The notes under the pieces: model-generated | Seen by the model: the letters and a program-made list of their open reading frames with translations, nothing else | What the model was told of the DNA's origin: nothing | Database searches by the model: none | Position numbers and translations under genes: made by a program | Part shown: one piece after another, positions 1 through 9,338 of the stretch | How positions within the stretch are numbered: the stretch's first letter is position 1 | How the letters are laid out: every line of letters begins with the position of its first letter | Assembly (NCBI GenBank): GCA_963732635.1 | Contig: CAVTAL010000004.1 | Coordinates: 9,247 to 73,246 of the forward strand | DNA: 64,000 nt | Direction: 5' to 3' | Source of the DNA: JAKFWF01 sp963732635 | Lineage (GTDB): Bacteria; Pseudomonadota; Alphaproteobacteria; Rhizobiales; Hyphomicrobiaceae

Positions 1-2349
1 GCCGTCGCCGTGCCGGCGGTTCCGACCCACCTCGATGCCGTGCTCTGCGACACGCCACTCCTGGGTGGGGTCGAGCCCAAGCTCGGCAACGGGCATCTGC
101 GCATCCTGACCGTTCTCGGCTTTCCGAACACGACGACACCCGGACTGCTCGATACGCTCAACGATCTCGGGTTCTCCTATCGCTGGACCACGCGCTGGAT
201 CGCCCTCGACAAGGCGCAAGCCAACAAGCATCTCACCAAGTTGCGCCGGCAGTGGTTTTCAAAGCGAAAGTCGGTCGGCGCGGTGCTGCGCGAAGCGTTG
301 TTCAATCGCGAGACCGCGCTGGTCGATCCCGATGCCGAGGCGAAGGCTGCCGAGACGCAGGACGCGCTGCAGGAACTGGGCTCCGACGACGTCGCCTTCG
401 GCTATCTGACCACCACCATCGTGGTCGCCGATCCCGATCCCAAGCGGGCGAACGAAAAGATCTTGGCCGTCGAGCGCATCGTCAACGGCCGTGGCTTCGT
501 CACCATCCGGGAGACCATGAACGCGGTCGAAGCCTGGCTCGGCAGCCTGCCGGGCAACCCTTACGCCAACGTGCGCCAGCCGATCGTGCACACCTTGAAC
601 CTCGCCCACATGATGCCGGTCTCGGCCGTCTGGGCCGGCCCCGAGGCCAACCGGCACCTCAATGCCCCGCCGATGATGCTGACCGAAACGCGCGGCTCGA
701 CGCCGTTCCGCCTCGATCTGCACGTCGGCGATGTCGGCCATACCCTGGTGGTCGGCCCGACCGGCGCCGGCAAATCGGTGTTGCTGTCGTTGCTCGCACT
801 GCAGTTCCGCCGCTTCATCGACGCCCAGGTCGTGATCTTCGATCGCGGTCGCTCGGCCCGCGCCGCCGCGCTCGCCATGACCGGGACCTCGATCGAACTC
901 GGGCTCGAAGGCACGCTCGCCCTGCAGCCGCTCGCACGCATCGACGAGCCCGGCGAAATGGCCTTCGCTCTCGAATGGGTCACCGGCCTGCTGTCGAACG
1001 AAGGCATGAAGATCACGCCCGACATCAAGGACGCGGTCTGGACCGCCCTGCAAAGCCTGGCCTCGGCACCGAAGCCCGAACGCACTCTCACGGGATTGGC
1101 GGTGCTCGTCCAATCCGCGGCCATCGTCGCGGCCTTGGCGCCCTACACGCTCGAAGGCGCTTATGGCCGGCTGCTCGATGGTGCCGCCGAGACCTTGGCG
1201 CTCGCCGACGTGCTGCATTTCGAGATGGAAGCGCTGATGCAGCACAAGGCGCTGGTGCCGCCGGTGCTGACCTACCTGTTCCATCGGCTCGATGCGCACT
1301 TCACCGGCCGGCCGACACTGCTGATCCTCGATGAGGCCTGGACCTTCCTCGACGATCCGCTGTTCGCAGCTCAGATCCGCGCCTGGCTGAAGACGCTGCG
1401 CAAAAAGAACGTCGCCGTCGTGTTCGCCACCCAGTCGCTGGCCGACATCGAGCGCTCGTCGATCGCGCCGGCGCTGATCGAAAGCTGCCCGACGCGCATC
1501 TTCCTGCCCAACGACCGGGCGCTCGAACCCCAGGCGCGCGCCGTCTACGCCCGCTTCGGCCTCAATGATCGGCAGGTCGAGATCTTGGCCACCGCCACGC
1601 CGAAGCGCGACTACTACGCCCAGACCGCGCGCGGCAACCGGCTGTTCGAACTCGGTCTCGGGCCCATCGCGCTCGCCTTGTGCGGCGCCGGATCGCCCGA
1701 CGATCAACGCCTGATCGATCGGACGATCGCCAAGTCGCATCCGACCGAATTTACCGATGCCTTCCTGCGCGCCAAGGAGCTCGCCTGGGCCGCCGACCTG
1801 CTCGGCGCATTTCCCGGGACGCCAACCGCCCCGCCGCCCAGGACCGCTGTCGCACCTCAGGTCGTTTCAGCACCACCTCCCGTCACCAGAGCTCCGATCG
1901 TCCTGCCGGCGGTGCAATCGAACCTCGGCATCGACGAGCTGTTGCCCGAACGGTTCTCGCCTTATCGCGTCAGCCCTAAGCCGAACCGCGCCGCCCGGCG
2001 CAAAGCCACCCGCAACATCGCCACGGCGGTTGCCCTGTCGGCGCTTGCTGCCATAGCTGCGCCACGGTCTGCCACCGCGCTCACTGTGTTCGACCCGCTC
2101 AATTATCAGGAAAACGTGCTCTCCGCGGTGCGCGCCATGGAGCAGATCAACAATCAAGTGCGGCAGTTGCAGAACGAGGCGCAAGCCTTGCTGCGCATGG
2201 ATCAGAACCTGCAACGGCTCGGCACAACGATCTCGCCCGATCTGCAACGCTCGCTGGCCGACATCCAGGCGCGCCTGCGCGAGGGCGAAGGACTTGCCCT
2301 CAAGTTGCGCGAGACCGAGGCCGGCTACGCCAAGCTCTATCCGCAATGA
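1..2349 (+). CDS. trbE: TrbE conjugal transfer ATPase (5' end outside window), read in frame into the TrbJ N-terminus
   Basis: VirB4-family ATPase that powers assembly of the conjugative type IV secretion channel at the inner membrane. The open frame already exists at base 1, so the N-terminus lies to the left. Walker A (GPTGAGKS) is encoded at about 754-777 and Walker B (LLILDEAW) near 1318-1341, followed by the usual VFATQSLADIE stretch. TrbE-like sequence ends near 1830 in a Pro-rich tail. The frame then continues without a stop into a signal-peptide-like segment and TrbJ sequence. TrbE and TrbJ are normally separate overlapping genes, so the fusion is either real or the product of an indel. 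First gene of the trbEJLFGI run. Confidence 0.9.
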   Translation, partial: AVAVPAVPTHLDAVLCDTPLLGGVEPKLGNGHLRILTVLGFPNTTTPGLLDTLNDLGFSYRWTTRWIALDKAQANKHLTKLRRQWFSKRKSVGAVLREALFNRETALVDPDAEAKAAETQDALQELGSDDVAFGYLTTTIVVADPDPKRANEKILAVERIVNGRGFVTIRETMNAVEAWLGSLPGNPYANVRQPIVHTLNLAHMMPVSAVWAGPEANRHLNAPPMMLTETRGSTPFRLDLHVGDVGHTLVVGPTGAGKSVLLSLLALQFRRFIDAQVVIFDRGRSARAAALAMTGTSIELGLEGTLALQPLARIDEPGEMAFALEWVTGLLSNEGMKITPDIKDAVWTALQSLASAPKPERTLTGLAVLVQSAAIVAALAPYTLEGAYGRLLDGAAETLALADVLHFEMEALMQHKALVPPVLTYLFHRLDAHFTGRPTLLILDEAWTFLDDPLFAAQIRAWLKTLRKKNVAVVFATQSLADIERSSIAPALIESCPTRIFLPNDRALEPQARAVYARFGLNDRQVEILATATPKRDYYAQTARGNRLFELGLGPIALALCGAGSPDDQRLIDRTIAKSHPTEFTDAFLRAKELAWAADLLGAFPGTPTAPPPRTAVAPQVVSAPPPVTRAPIVLPAVQSNLGIDELLPERFSPYRVSPKPNRAARRKATRNIATAVALSALAAIAAPRSATALTVFDPLNYQENVLSAVRAMEQINNQVRQLQNEAQALLRMDQNLQRLGTTISPDLQRSLADIQARLREGEGLALKLRETEAGYAKLYPQ

Positions 2350-2722
2350 AGCCACATCCCTGCCGTCATCCGACGACCAACTGCGCACGGTCAAGGCTCG
2401 CTGGGACGAGGAATATGCGAGCCTCAAACGATCGGCGCTTCTGCAGGGCCAGATCGTCGACAGCATCGGCGCCGACAGCCGCCTGCTCGACGACGCATTG
2501 AGCCGCTCACGCACCGCGTCCGGCGCGCTCGACGTCACCCAGGCCGGCAATGAACTCTCGGCCCTCGGTGTGAAGCAATCGCTGCAACTGCAGGGTTTGC
2601 TCGCCGCACAGGCCCGCACCGAAACGCTGAACCGCGCCCGCGGTCTCGCCATCGAGGACGAAGCTCGCCAGCGCTTCAAGAGCTTCGTCGGCACCGGCCA
2701 AGCCTACGCGCGGAGCCGGTGA
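1984..2722 (+). pseudogene. trbJ: TrbJ, P-type conjugative transfer protein, split by a one-base shift near 2346
   Basis: VirB5-like periplasmic component of the mating channel. The N-terminal part shares the trbE frame: a hydrophobic signal-like stretch (VALSALAAIAA) and then the family-typical VFDPLNYQENVL and QINNQVRQLQNEAQ. That frame stops at 2347-2349. The remainder lies in the next frame (RWDEEYASLKRSALLQGQ to GTGQAYARSR, stop near 2722). Dropping one base near 2346 joins the two parts as LYPNEATSLPSSDD and gives a protein of normal TrbJ size. No ATG start is visible, because the gene runs on from trbE. The single indel could be a sequencing error or true decay. Confidence 0.8.
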
Positions 2723-2735
2723 CATGACGCCCCTT

Positions 2736-2884
2736 GGTCGCTGCGCGAACGGGCCGCGGGCCCGTACCCGCTTAGGCGACGTGTCCCCCGAACCCCTTCC
2801 TTTTTGTACGTCAAAAAGACGGTGGGGCCGGGAGGTGTCCCGCCGGTTGGGGCGCGGGGCGAAAGCCCCACTCGCGCAGCGACC
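2736..2884. other. 149-bp multi-hairpin element between trbJ and trbL
   Basis: Bases 2736-2748 (GGTCGCTGCGCGA) and 2872-2884 (TCGCGCAGCGACC) are a perfect 13-bp inverted repeat. Inside are four more perfect short hairpins: 2749-2765 (ACGGGCC, loop GCG), 2800-2818 (CTTTTTG, loop TACGT), 2829-2842 (CGGGA, loop GGTG) and 2856-2869 (GGGGC, loop GAAA). trbK is often found at this position in trb operons, but no convincing TrbK is encoded. A structured RNA (either strand) or a miniature mobile element would both fit. No target-site duplication is evident at the ends. Confidence 0.6.
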
Positions 2885-2970
2885 CGTTCGACGACGATGC
2901 TGACCGCCGCCTGATCTGACCACCCCGACTTTTCCAACGACGCTGTCCGCAGCGCTCGTCGAGCGGAGCT

Positions 2971-4269
2971 ATGCCCATGGACGATCTCGCCATCATCGAC
3001 CGGTTTACCGAGACCTTCAGCCGCTACATCGATTCCGGCTTCGGCCTGCTGGCCGGCGACGTGGCGTTCCTGACCGGTATTCTGGTCGCCATCGACATCA
3101 CGCTCGCCGGCTTGTTCTGGGCGATGGCCGGGGATGACAATGTCCCGGCGCAGCTGATCAAGAAGGTGCTCTATGTCGGGTTCTTCGCGCTGCTGCTGAA
3201 CAACTTCAAATCGCTGTCGGACGTCGTCTTCAATTCGTTCGCGGGCTTGGGCTTGAAGGCGACCGGCGTGTCGCTGACCACCGCCGATCTGATGCGACCG
3301 GGCTTCGTGGCATCGACCGGCTTCACCGCGTCACGACCACTGCTCGAAAAGGCCGGCGAGCTGATCGGCATCACGAGCTTCTTCACCAACTTCGTCACCA
3401 TCGTCGTCTTGATGCTGGCATGGCTGATCGTGCTGCTGGCGTTCTTCGTGCTCGCCGTGCAGCTGTTCGTCACCATCATCGAGTTCAAGCTGACGACGCT
3501 GGCCGGATTCGTGCTGGTGCCGTTTGCCCTGTTCGGTCAGACCGCATTCCTCGCCGAGCGGGTGTTGGGCCATGTGATCACCGCCGGCATCAAGTTGATG
3601 GTGCTGACCATCGTGGTCGGCATCGGCTCGTCGCTGTTCGGCACCTTGATCCGTCCTGCAGGCGACATCACGCTGACCCAGGCCGCATCGACCATTCTCG
3701 CCGCCATCGCCGTCTTCGGACTGGCGGTGTTCGTCCCCGCGATCGCCGCAGGCCTCGTCTCCGGCGCGCCACAACTTGGCGCCGGTGCCGCCGTGGCAAC
3801 AACCGCTGGCCTCGGCGGCACGGCGATTGCCGGCAGCATGCTGGCCTCCGGCGGCGCGCGCCTTGCCAACCGGACAGTGGGCGGCGGCATCAAAGCCGCA
3901 GCCTCTCTCTCCGGCACGGTTGGCGCTGCCCATGAGAGTGGCGGCCTGCGCGGCGTTGCCAAAGCCACGGCCGCCGCGCCCGCGTCACGCGCCATCGCGG
4001 CCGTCACGGCGCCGATCCGCGATGCCTACCGCGAAGGCGCCGCGAGCGGCTATCGCGCGACCAACCCAGCCCCTGCCGATGGATCGGCAGGTCGTGGCGG
4101 CGACGCCCTTGCTGGCATGGCGGCATCGGCCCCTCCGGCGCCGGCCTGGGCGCAAAACCTCGCCCGCCGCCAGCGCCTGACCCAGGCCGGCATGATGGCG
4201 ACGCAGACGCTGCGTGAGGGCGATCGGCCCACCAGCAGCAGCGGCCCCGAACTCAAGGACAAGAGCTGA
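2971..4269 (+). CDS. trbL: TrbL, P-type conjugative transfer membrane protein
   Basis: Polytopic inner-membrane (VirB6-like) channel component, 432 aa. The N-terminal half has several hydrophobic helices (for example IVVLMLAWLIVLLAFFVLAV and TLAGFVLVPFALFGQTAFL). The last 150 residues are an Ala/Gly-rich, hydrophilic tail, as is typical of TrbL. The frame is intact. The ATG at 2971 is kept because membrane-protein sequence begins soon after it (LLAGDVAFLTGILVAIDITL). It lies about 90 bp downstream of the structured element and 10 bp before trbF, in the standard J-L-F-G-I order. Confidence 0.93.
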   Translation: MPMDDLAIIDRFTETFSRYIDSGFGLLAGDVAFLTGILVAIDITLAGLFWAMAGDDNVPAQLIKKVLYVGFFALLLNNFKSLSDVVFNSFAGLGLKATGVSLTTADLMRPGFVASTGFTASRPLLEKAGELIGITSFFTNFVTIVVLMLAWLIVLLAFFVLAVQLFVTIIEFKLTTLAGFVLVPFALFGQTAFLAERVLGHVITAGIKLMVLTIVVGIGSSLFGTLIRPAGDITLTQAASTILAAIAVFGLAVFVPAIAAGLVSGAPQLGAGAAVATTAGLGGTAIAGSMLASGGARLANRTVGGGIKAAASLSGTVGAAHESGGLRGVAKATAAAPASRAIAAVTAPIRDAYREGAASGYRATNPAPADGSAGRGGDALAGMAASAPPAPAWAQNLARRQRLTQAGMMATQTLREGDRPTSSSGPELKDKS

Positions 4270-4278
4270 GGTTCCCAC

Positions 4279-4977
4279 ATGACATTCAAGCGATCGACAT
4301 TGCGCTACGGCGACACACCGCAACCAGTGACGCCCTATCAAAAGGCGGCGCAGACCTGGGACGAGCGGATCGGTTCGGCGCGTGTTCAGGCGCACAACTG
4401 GCGGCTGATGGCGTTGGGCAGCCTCGCCCTTTCGCTCGTCATGGCGGCGATCCTGCTGTGGCTCGGTCGAACCGGCGCGGTGGTTCCCTACATCGTCGAG
4501 ATCGACCGGCAGGGCGGCGCCCGCGCGGTCGGGCCGGCGACCGAGGCCTACAAGCCGAGCGACGCCCAGATCGCGTTCCATCTCGCCCGCTTCGTCGAGA
4601 ACGTGCGCTCGCTCTCGATCGATGCCGTCGTCGTGCGGCAGAACTGGCTCAAGGCCTATGACTTCGTCACCGACCGCGCGGCGGTGACGCTCAATGAATA
4701 CGCCCGTGAGAACGACCCGTTCGCCAAGGTCGGGCGCGAGACCGTCGCCATCGAGGTCGGCAGCGTCGTTCGCGCCTCGGACTCGTCGTTCCAGATCCGC
4801 TGGCTGGAAAAGAGCTTCGAGGGCGGCGCGCTCAAAGCCACCAACCGGCTGACCGGCATCTTCTCGATCGTGGTGACGCCACCGCGCACCGTCGATCTCG
4901 TCCGCAAGAATCCCCTCGGCATCTACGTGCATGCCTTCAACTGGTCGCAGGACCTCACGCCTGGAGACGGAAAATGA
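4279..4977 (+). CDS. trbF: TrbF, conjugal transfer protein (VirB8-like)
   Basis: Inner-membrane bitopic protein that bridges the periplasmic and membrane parts of the mating channel; 232 aa. It has a short cytoplasmic N-terminus with the family signature YQKAAQTWDERIGSARVQA, one membrane helix (about residues 38-60, LALSLVMAAILLWLG) and a periplasmic VirB8-like domain (PYIVEIDRQGGARAVG onward). The stop overlaps the next start (trbG at 4974) by four bases, consistent with translational coupling. The same N-terminal signature recurs, degraded, at 8986-9114 in this window. Confidence 0.94.
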   Translation: MTFKRSTLRYGDTPQPVTPYQKAAQTWDERIGSARVQAHNWRLMALGSLALSLVMAAILLWLGRTGAVVPYIVEIDRQGGARAVGPATEAYKPSDAQIAFHLARFVENVRSLSIDAVVVRQNWLKAYDFVTDRAAVTLNEYARENDPFAKVGRETVAIEVGSVVRASDSSFQIRWLEKSFEGGALKATNRLTGIFSIVVTPPRTVDLVRKNPLGIYVHAFNWSQDLTPGDGK

Positions 4978-5976
4978 TCAGCCGCGTCCCTGTTTGCAGC
5001 TCAGCCGGTATCGCGCTGCTGCTCGTGAGCCTGTGCCACCGCCATCAAGGTGCCGGAGATCCCGCTGTTCGATACCGCCGCCTTCAGTCCGGCGATCAAG
5101 GAGCCGGAACCGAAGCGGCCGGTCCAGTATGTCGAGGTGCCGAAGCCTTTGCCACTGCCGGGGCAACTGAAACCGGTCCCGGCCAAGGTGGACAAGCCGA
5201 CAGAAGCAGTTCCGCCGAAGGACCGTGTCGCCAAGGCCAATACGGCGGCCCGCGTCGAACCGGCCAAGGACGGCTACATCAACGCCATCCAGGTCTACCC
5301 CTATACCCCAGGCGCGCTCTATCAGGTCTACGCCGCCGTCGCCCAAGTGACCGATATCGCGCTCGAAGCCGGCGAGAAGCTCGTCGCGGTGTCGGCCGGC
5401 GATACCGTCCGCTGGGTCGTCGGCGATACCACCAGCGGCGAAGGCGCCTCGGCCCAGGTGCACATTCTGGTCAAGCCGATCGGCGCCGATCTCGAAACCA
5501 ACCTGGTGATCACCACCGACCGCCGCACCTATCACCTCGAACTGCGCTCGGCTGACAAGACCTACATGGCCTCGGTGTCGTGGACCTATCCCGCGTCACA
5601 ACTGCTGGCGCTGAAGGGCCAGCAAGCCAAATCCGAAACGGCGAGCGCGGTGCTTGCCGACGTGAGCGTCAATCTGGAGCAGCTGCGGTTTCGCTATCGG
5701 CTCGACGGCGATGCGCCGTGGAAGCCGATCCGCGTGTTCGACGATGGCGCCAAGGTCTACATCCAGTTTCCGTCGGGGCTCGCCCAGAGCGAGGCGCCGC
5801 CGTTGTTCGTCATCGGTCCCGACGGCAAGCCAGCACTGGTCAACTATCGCGTGCGCGGCACCACCTACATTGTCGATCGCCTGTTCGCCGCCGCCGAATT
5901 GCGGCTCGGCACCGCGCCGCAGCGCATCGTCCGCATCGTCCGCACCGATGCCGTGTGGCGGGAGGCGACGCCATGA
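4974..5976 (+). CDS. trbG: TrbG, conjugal transfer protein (VirB9-like), frameshift near 5035
   Basis: Periplasmic/outer-membrane core component of the mating channel. The start at 4974 overlaps trbF and encodes a signal segment (SSAGIALLLVSL). Near 5030-5045 the reading must move to another frame, where ATAIKVPEIPLFD and the whole VirB9-like domain follow (YTPGALYQVYAAVAQVTDIA, then two-strand repeats ending VRTDAVWREATP). One missing base in the CysAlaThr region would restore a lipoprotein-like N-terminus. The C-terminus is complete and overlaps trbI by four bases. Function would be intact if the shift is a sequence error. Confidence 0.88.
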
Positions 5977-7261
5977 CCGACAACACCACGCCGGATAATT
6001 CACAGCCGGCTACGCCCGAGCAAAAGCGCAAAGCGCAGCCGGAACCGCTGGCACTGCGCGCGCGGCCACTGCCGGTGACCCGCATCAATCGCCGCGTCCT
6101 GATCGGTGGCGCGGCCGTCATCCTGGCGATCATTGCCGCCCTGGTGCTGGTCGCCTTGCAGCCACCGTCGTTGCGCTCATCCGCGCCTCAGGAACTCTAC
6201 AACGTCGATCGCAAGCCGATCACCGATCGGCTGGCCGGATTGCCGGCGACTTATGAAGGCACCGGCGAACGACCGCCGAATGCTGGCGAGCGACCGTCAC
6301 CACCCGTTGGCAAGGTGCTGCAGGTTCCAAGCACGGATCCGACGCTCGAAGCCGAGCGGGTCGAGAAGGCGAAACTCGCGCGCATGGCAGGACAAGCGCG
6401 CGAGGCGCCGGTGTTCTTCCGGCTGCAGCTCAAGTCAGCGACACGCGAAACGGCGACCGCAAAAGCCGACAACCGGCGAAGCCGCCCCGGACCGCCAACC
6501 AAATCCTACGAGCGATCCCGGTAGCGCTGACCGCACTGCGTGCCGCCGAGCGCGCCCGCGGCATCATCGGCGACGGCGCCGACCAGTCATCGAGCGATGC
6601 GACCGATCAGACCCGCAAGCTGGCATTCCTGAAATCCGGTCCGGAAAAGGACATCTACAATCCGCACGCAGTCCAGACACCGGCCTCGCCCTATCAGCTG
6701 ATGGCCGGCACCATCATCGCCGCCAGCCTGGTCTCCGGTCTCAATTCCGATCTGCCGGGCTTCGTCATCGCCCAGGTGACCGAGAACATCTTCGACAGCA
6801 TCGCTGGTCGGCATCTCCTCATTCCGCAGGGGTCACGACTGATCGGCAAGTACGACAACGTCGTCGCCTTCGGCCAGGAGCGGGCGCTCGTCGTCTGGCA
6901 ACGCATCATCCTGCCCGACGGCACCTCGGTGGTGATCGACAATCTGCCGGCCACCGATACCGGCGGCTACGCTGGACTTGCCGACGAGGTCGATATCCAC
7001 ACCTGGAAGCTGTTGAAGGGCGTGGCACTGGCGACCGTTCTCGGCATCGGCAACAGCCTCGCGTTCGGCAACACCGACAGCGACCTCCTGAAAGCACTGC
7101 GCGAGTTGACCGGCCAGACCACCAACCGCGCCGGCCAACGGCTCGTCGAAAAGTACCTCAACGTGCAGCCGACCCTGACCGTGCGACCGGGCTGGCCGCT
7201 GCGCGTCATCGTCCACAAGGACATCATCCTCCGCCCCTACCGCACCTCTCCCATTCGTTGA
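5973..7261 (+). pseudogene. trbI: TrbI, conjugal transfer protein (VirB10-like), broken by at least two indels
   Basis: VirB10-like energy-transducing protein that spans from the inner membrane to the outer-membrane pore. The N-terminus (5973 to about 6460) has a cytoplasmic arm and one membrane helix (VLIGGAAVILAIIAALVLVA). The C-terminal VirB10 domain is read in a different frame from about 6590 (SDATDQTRKLAFLKSG) to 7261, with LIPQGSRLIGKYD, VWQRIILPDGTS and the end PYRTSPIR. The Pro/Ala-rich linker between passes through intermediate frames near 6470 and 6540. All domains are present, so this looks like one gene with indels rather than a deletion. Confidence 0.85.
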
Positions 7262-7282
7262 CGCACCTGAAAGGAGCCCACC

Positions 7283-7615
7283 ATGCCTGTCATCGGAACA
7301 TTCGCCGCCGTCAAGGACGGCTATGCCGGCACCATCCGCACTTTGATGCTGAAGGCCCAGGTTCGCATCGTCGCCAACGACCGAAAGACCAGCGACGACG
7401 CGCCCGACTTCCGAATTTCGCTCGGGAGCACCGAAATCGGCGCCGCCTGGCGCAAGACCAAGAGCGGCACGGATCAGAGCTATCTGCGCGTCAGGCTCGA
7501 TGACCCGGCGTGGCCGCAACCGATCTGGGGCGTTCTGCTCGAAGCGACCGAAGACGGCGTGGTGCGACTGGTCTGGAGCCGCCCCAAGCGCGACGAGCCC
7601 CATCCGCCAACCTGA
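7283..7615 (+). CDS. DUF736 family protein
   Basis: Small soluble protein of 110 aa that matches the DUF736 pattern: MPVIGTFAAVKDGYAGTIRT at the start, PDFRISLGSTEIGAAWRKT in the middle, and a C-terminal stretch of the form YLRVRLDDPAWPQPIWGVLL. Family members accompany conjugative transfer genes on proteobacterial ICEs and plasmids. Their biochemical role is unknown to me. An AAGGAG ribosome-binding site lies just before the ATG. The gene follows trbI by 21 bp and closes the transfer operon. Confidence 0.9.
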   Translation: MPVIGTFAAVKDGYAGTIRTLMLKAQVRIVANDRKTSDDAPDFRISLGSTEIGAAWRKTKSGTDQSYLRVRLDDPAWPQPIWGVLLEATEDGVVRLVWSRPKRDEPHPPT

Positions 7616-7706
7616 AGGTCACATCCGGAAAGCAGCATGACATTCACGACGCCGTGCCCCGCTCGGCGCGCGTCGAGACCACTTGTCCAATCCAATGAGG
7701 AAACCA

Positions 7707-9113
7707 ATGCCGCTGTGGCGTCTCATCGTCAGTGTCCTGCTGCCGTTCGCGGCGGGTTATCACCTGTCCTATGTGTTCAGGACCATCAATGCCTTGATCG
7801 TCGACCAGTTGTCCGGAGAAATCGGCCTTGGTCCGGCGGAGCTCGGCCTCCTGACATCGATGTATTTCCTGGTCATGGCAGCAGTGCAGCTGCCGGTCGG
7901 CGCTCTCATCGACCACTATGGTCCACGCCGGGTTCAGGCGTTCCTCTTGCCGATCACTTCAGTTGGCGCCATCGCATTCGCAACCGCTGACAGCATGTCC
8001 GGCCTCCTTCTCGGGCGGTTGCTGATCGGAACTGGGGTCGCTACGGCCCTCATGGCGGGGCTCAAAGCAGTTCTGTTGTGGTTCCCGCAGCAGCAGATCG
8101 GAGTGGCCAATGGCTTACTGGTCATGGCCGGTTCGCTCGGTGCTGTCATGGCCACCGTGCCGATACAAGCGCTTATCGGCACAGTGGGCTGGCGGAACGT
8201 ATTCTTGCTTCTTGCGATCCTCACTGCCTGCGCAGCAGCGGCAATATTCGCGGTCGTGCCAGAGCGTGAGACTGCAGCACGGCCCGGGGCAACGATTGCT
8301 CCCATCGGCCTGCGCACCATATTCGCCGACGCGCGGTTCTGGCGCCTCGCCCCGATGTCGGCAACCTGCATCGGTACGTCCTGGGCCATTCAAGGTCTTT
8401 GGGCGACGCCGTGGCTCACCGACGTGGAAGGCTATGCCCACGGCACCGTCGTCCGGCATCTGGTCGTTATGGCCGTCGCGCTATGCATCAGCGCCATCGC
8501 CCTCGGTGTGGCCGCCGACCGACTACGGCGACGCGGCATTCCAACCGAAACCCTGTTCGGTGCCACGGTGGGAATATTCATCCTCGCGCAACTTGCTGTC
8601 GTCTTGCGCTGGCCGGTCCCGACTTATCTTTCCTGGGCGCTGATCGCCGCGGCTGGCGCCGGAACGGTACTCAGCTACGCCATCCTGCCGGGGTATTTCC
8701 CGAAAGAAGCATCTGGCCGTGCCAATGCCGCCCTCAACCTGTTGCACCTGAGTGTCGCCTTTGCCGTCCAATGGCTCACAGGCGTCGTCGTCGACCAGTG
8801 GCCGAGCCATGACGGCCGACATCCGGTCGAGGCCTATCAGGCCGCGTTCGGAATCAACCTGGCGCTCCAAGCGTTGGCGTTCGTATGGTTTGTTGCAGCA
8901 GGCGTCCGTTCGACCGAAGCCAGACCAAAGCACCAAATCCCGCAACGCTTGTCGTCGTACCGCAGCTCAGCCCCAGCGCTGTCCGTATCGCCAGGCGCAT
9001 ATGGCTTGGCTGACGGAAGTCCGCGCAGCACGAACGCAAGCATCGAGCTGGCGCGGCGCCGCCATCGCTTCGAGTGCGCTCAGCGTCGTCCTGACCTCGC
9101 TGGCTCTTCCTAG
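7707..9113 (+). CDS. MFS transporter, ICE cargo
   Basis: Twelve-helix major facilitator permease of about 468 aa. Typical MFS landmarks are visible: the loop 2-3 signature GALIDHYGPRRVQ, an RLLIGTGVATALMAG segment, GSLGAVMATVPIQALIG and a second-half repeat ending near VQWLTGVVVDQW. The substrate cannot be inferred. ATG 7707 is preceded by GAGGAAACC; ATG 7695 is an alternative. The last 60 residues (after about 8930) are hydrophilic, Arg/Ser-rich and unlike an MFS tail. Another frame there encodes TrbF-like sequence, so the true C-terminus may be frameshifted. Confidence 0.85.
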   Translation: MPLWRLIVSVLLPFAAGYHLSYVFRTINALIVDQLSGEIGLGPAELGLLTSMYFLVMAAVQLPVGALIDHYGPRRVQAFLLPITSVGAIAFATADSMSGLLLGRLLIGTGVATALMAGLKAVLLWFPQQQIGVANGLLVMAGSLGAVMATVPIQALIGTVGWRNVFLLLAILTACAAAAIFAVVPERETAARPGATIAPIGLRTIFADARFWRLAPMSATCIGTSWAIQGLWATPWLTDVEGYAHGTVVRHLVVMAVALCISAIALGVAADRLRRRGIPTETLFGATVGIFILAQLAVVLRWPVPTYLSWALIAAAGAGTVLSYAILPGYFPKEASGRANAALNLLHLSVAFAVQWLTGVVVDQWPSHDGRHPVEAYQAAFGINLALQALAFVWFVAAGVRSTEARPKHQIPQRLSSYRSSAPALSVSPGAYGLADGSPRSTNASIELARRRHRFECAQRRPDLAGSS

Positions 9114-9123
9114 CGACAGTTGA
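8986..9123 (+). pseudogene. TrbF/VirB8-like N-terminal fragment
   Basis: In the frame starting at 8986, the stretch beginning YRQAHMAWLTEVRAARTQ and ending ALSVVLTSLAL aligns without gaps to the N-terminus of the TrbF in this window (YQKAAQTWDERIGSARVQ to LSLVMAAILL). About 16 of 41 positions are identical, including YxxA, W, ARxQA, WR and SxALS. It ends at a TGA (9121-9123) just after the membrane-helix-like part and has no periplasmic domain. It may be a remnant of a second trbF-like gene, or a frameshifted C-terminus of the MFS protein that happens to carry this motif. Confidence 0.45.
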
Positions 9124-9338
9124 GCTGTCACGCTTTGGTCTGACCGGCATGCAGCAAAGCTTCAGTCGCCGTCGCGCATCGAGCCGACCCCGGACTTCCT
9201 CAGACGTCCCTCGAATTCCCGCTTATCCCAATTGCCTATCCGCGCTGATGGCGCGGGATCATCGAACGCACCTTGAACGCTCGCTTGATCATCGACCGTT
9301 CGCTCGGCAGCAGTCGCACCAGCACTAACGAAATCGCC

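Noticed and set aside
259..1740. Long minus-strand frame opposite trbE
   Set aside because: Shadow of trbE: rich in Arg/Gly/Asp, no domain, no start signal; the plus strand encodes a clear ATPase.
2724..2903. A 59-codon frame (MTPLGRCANGPRARTRLGD and on) as a TrbK candidate
   Set aside because: Arg/Pro-rich, no lipobox or signal peptide, and it overlaps the hairpin element whose structure explains the base composition.
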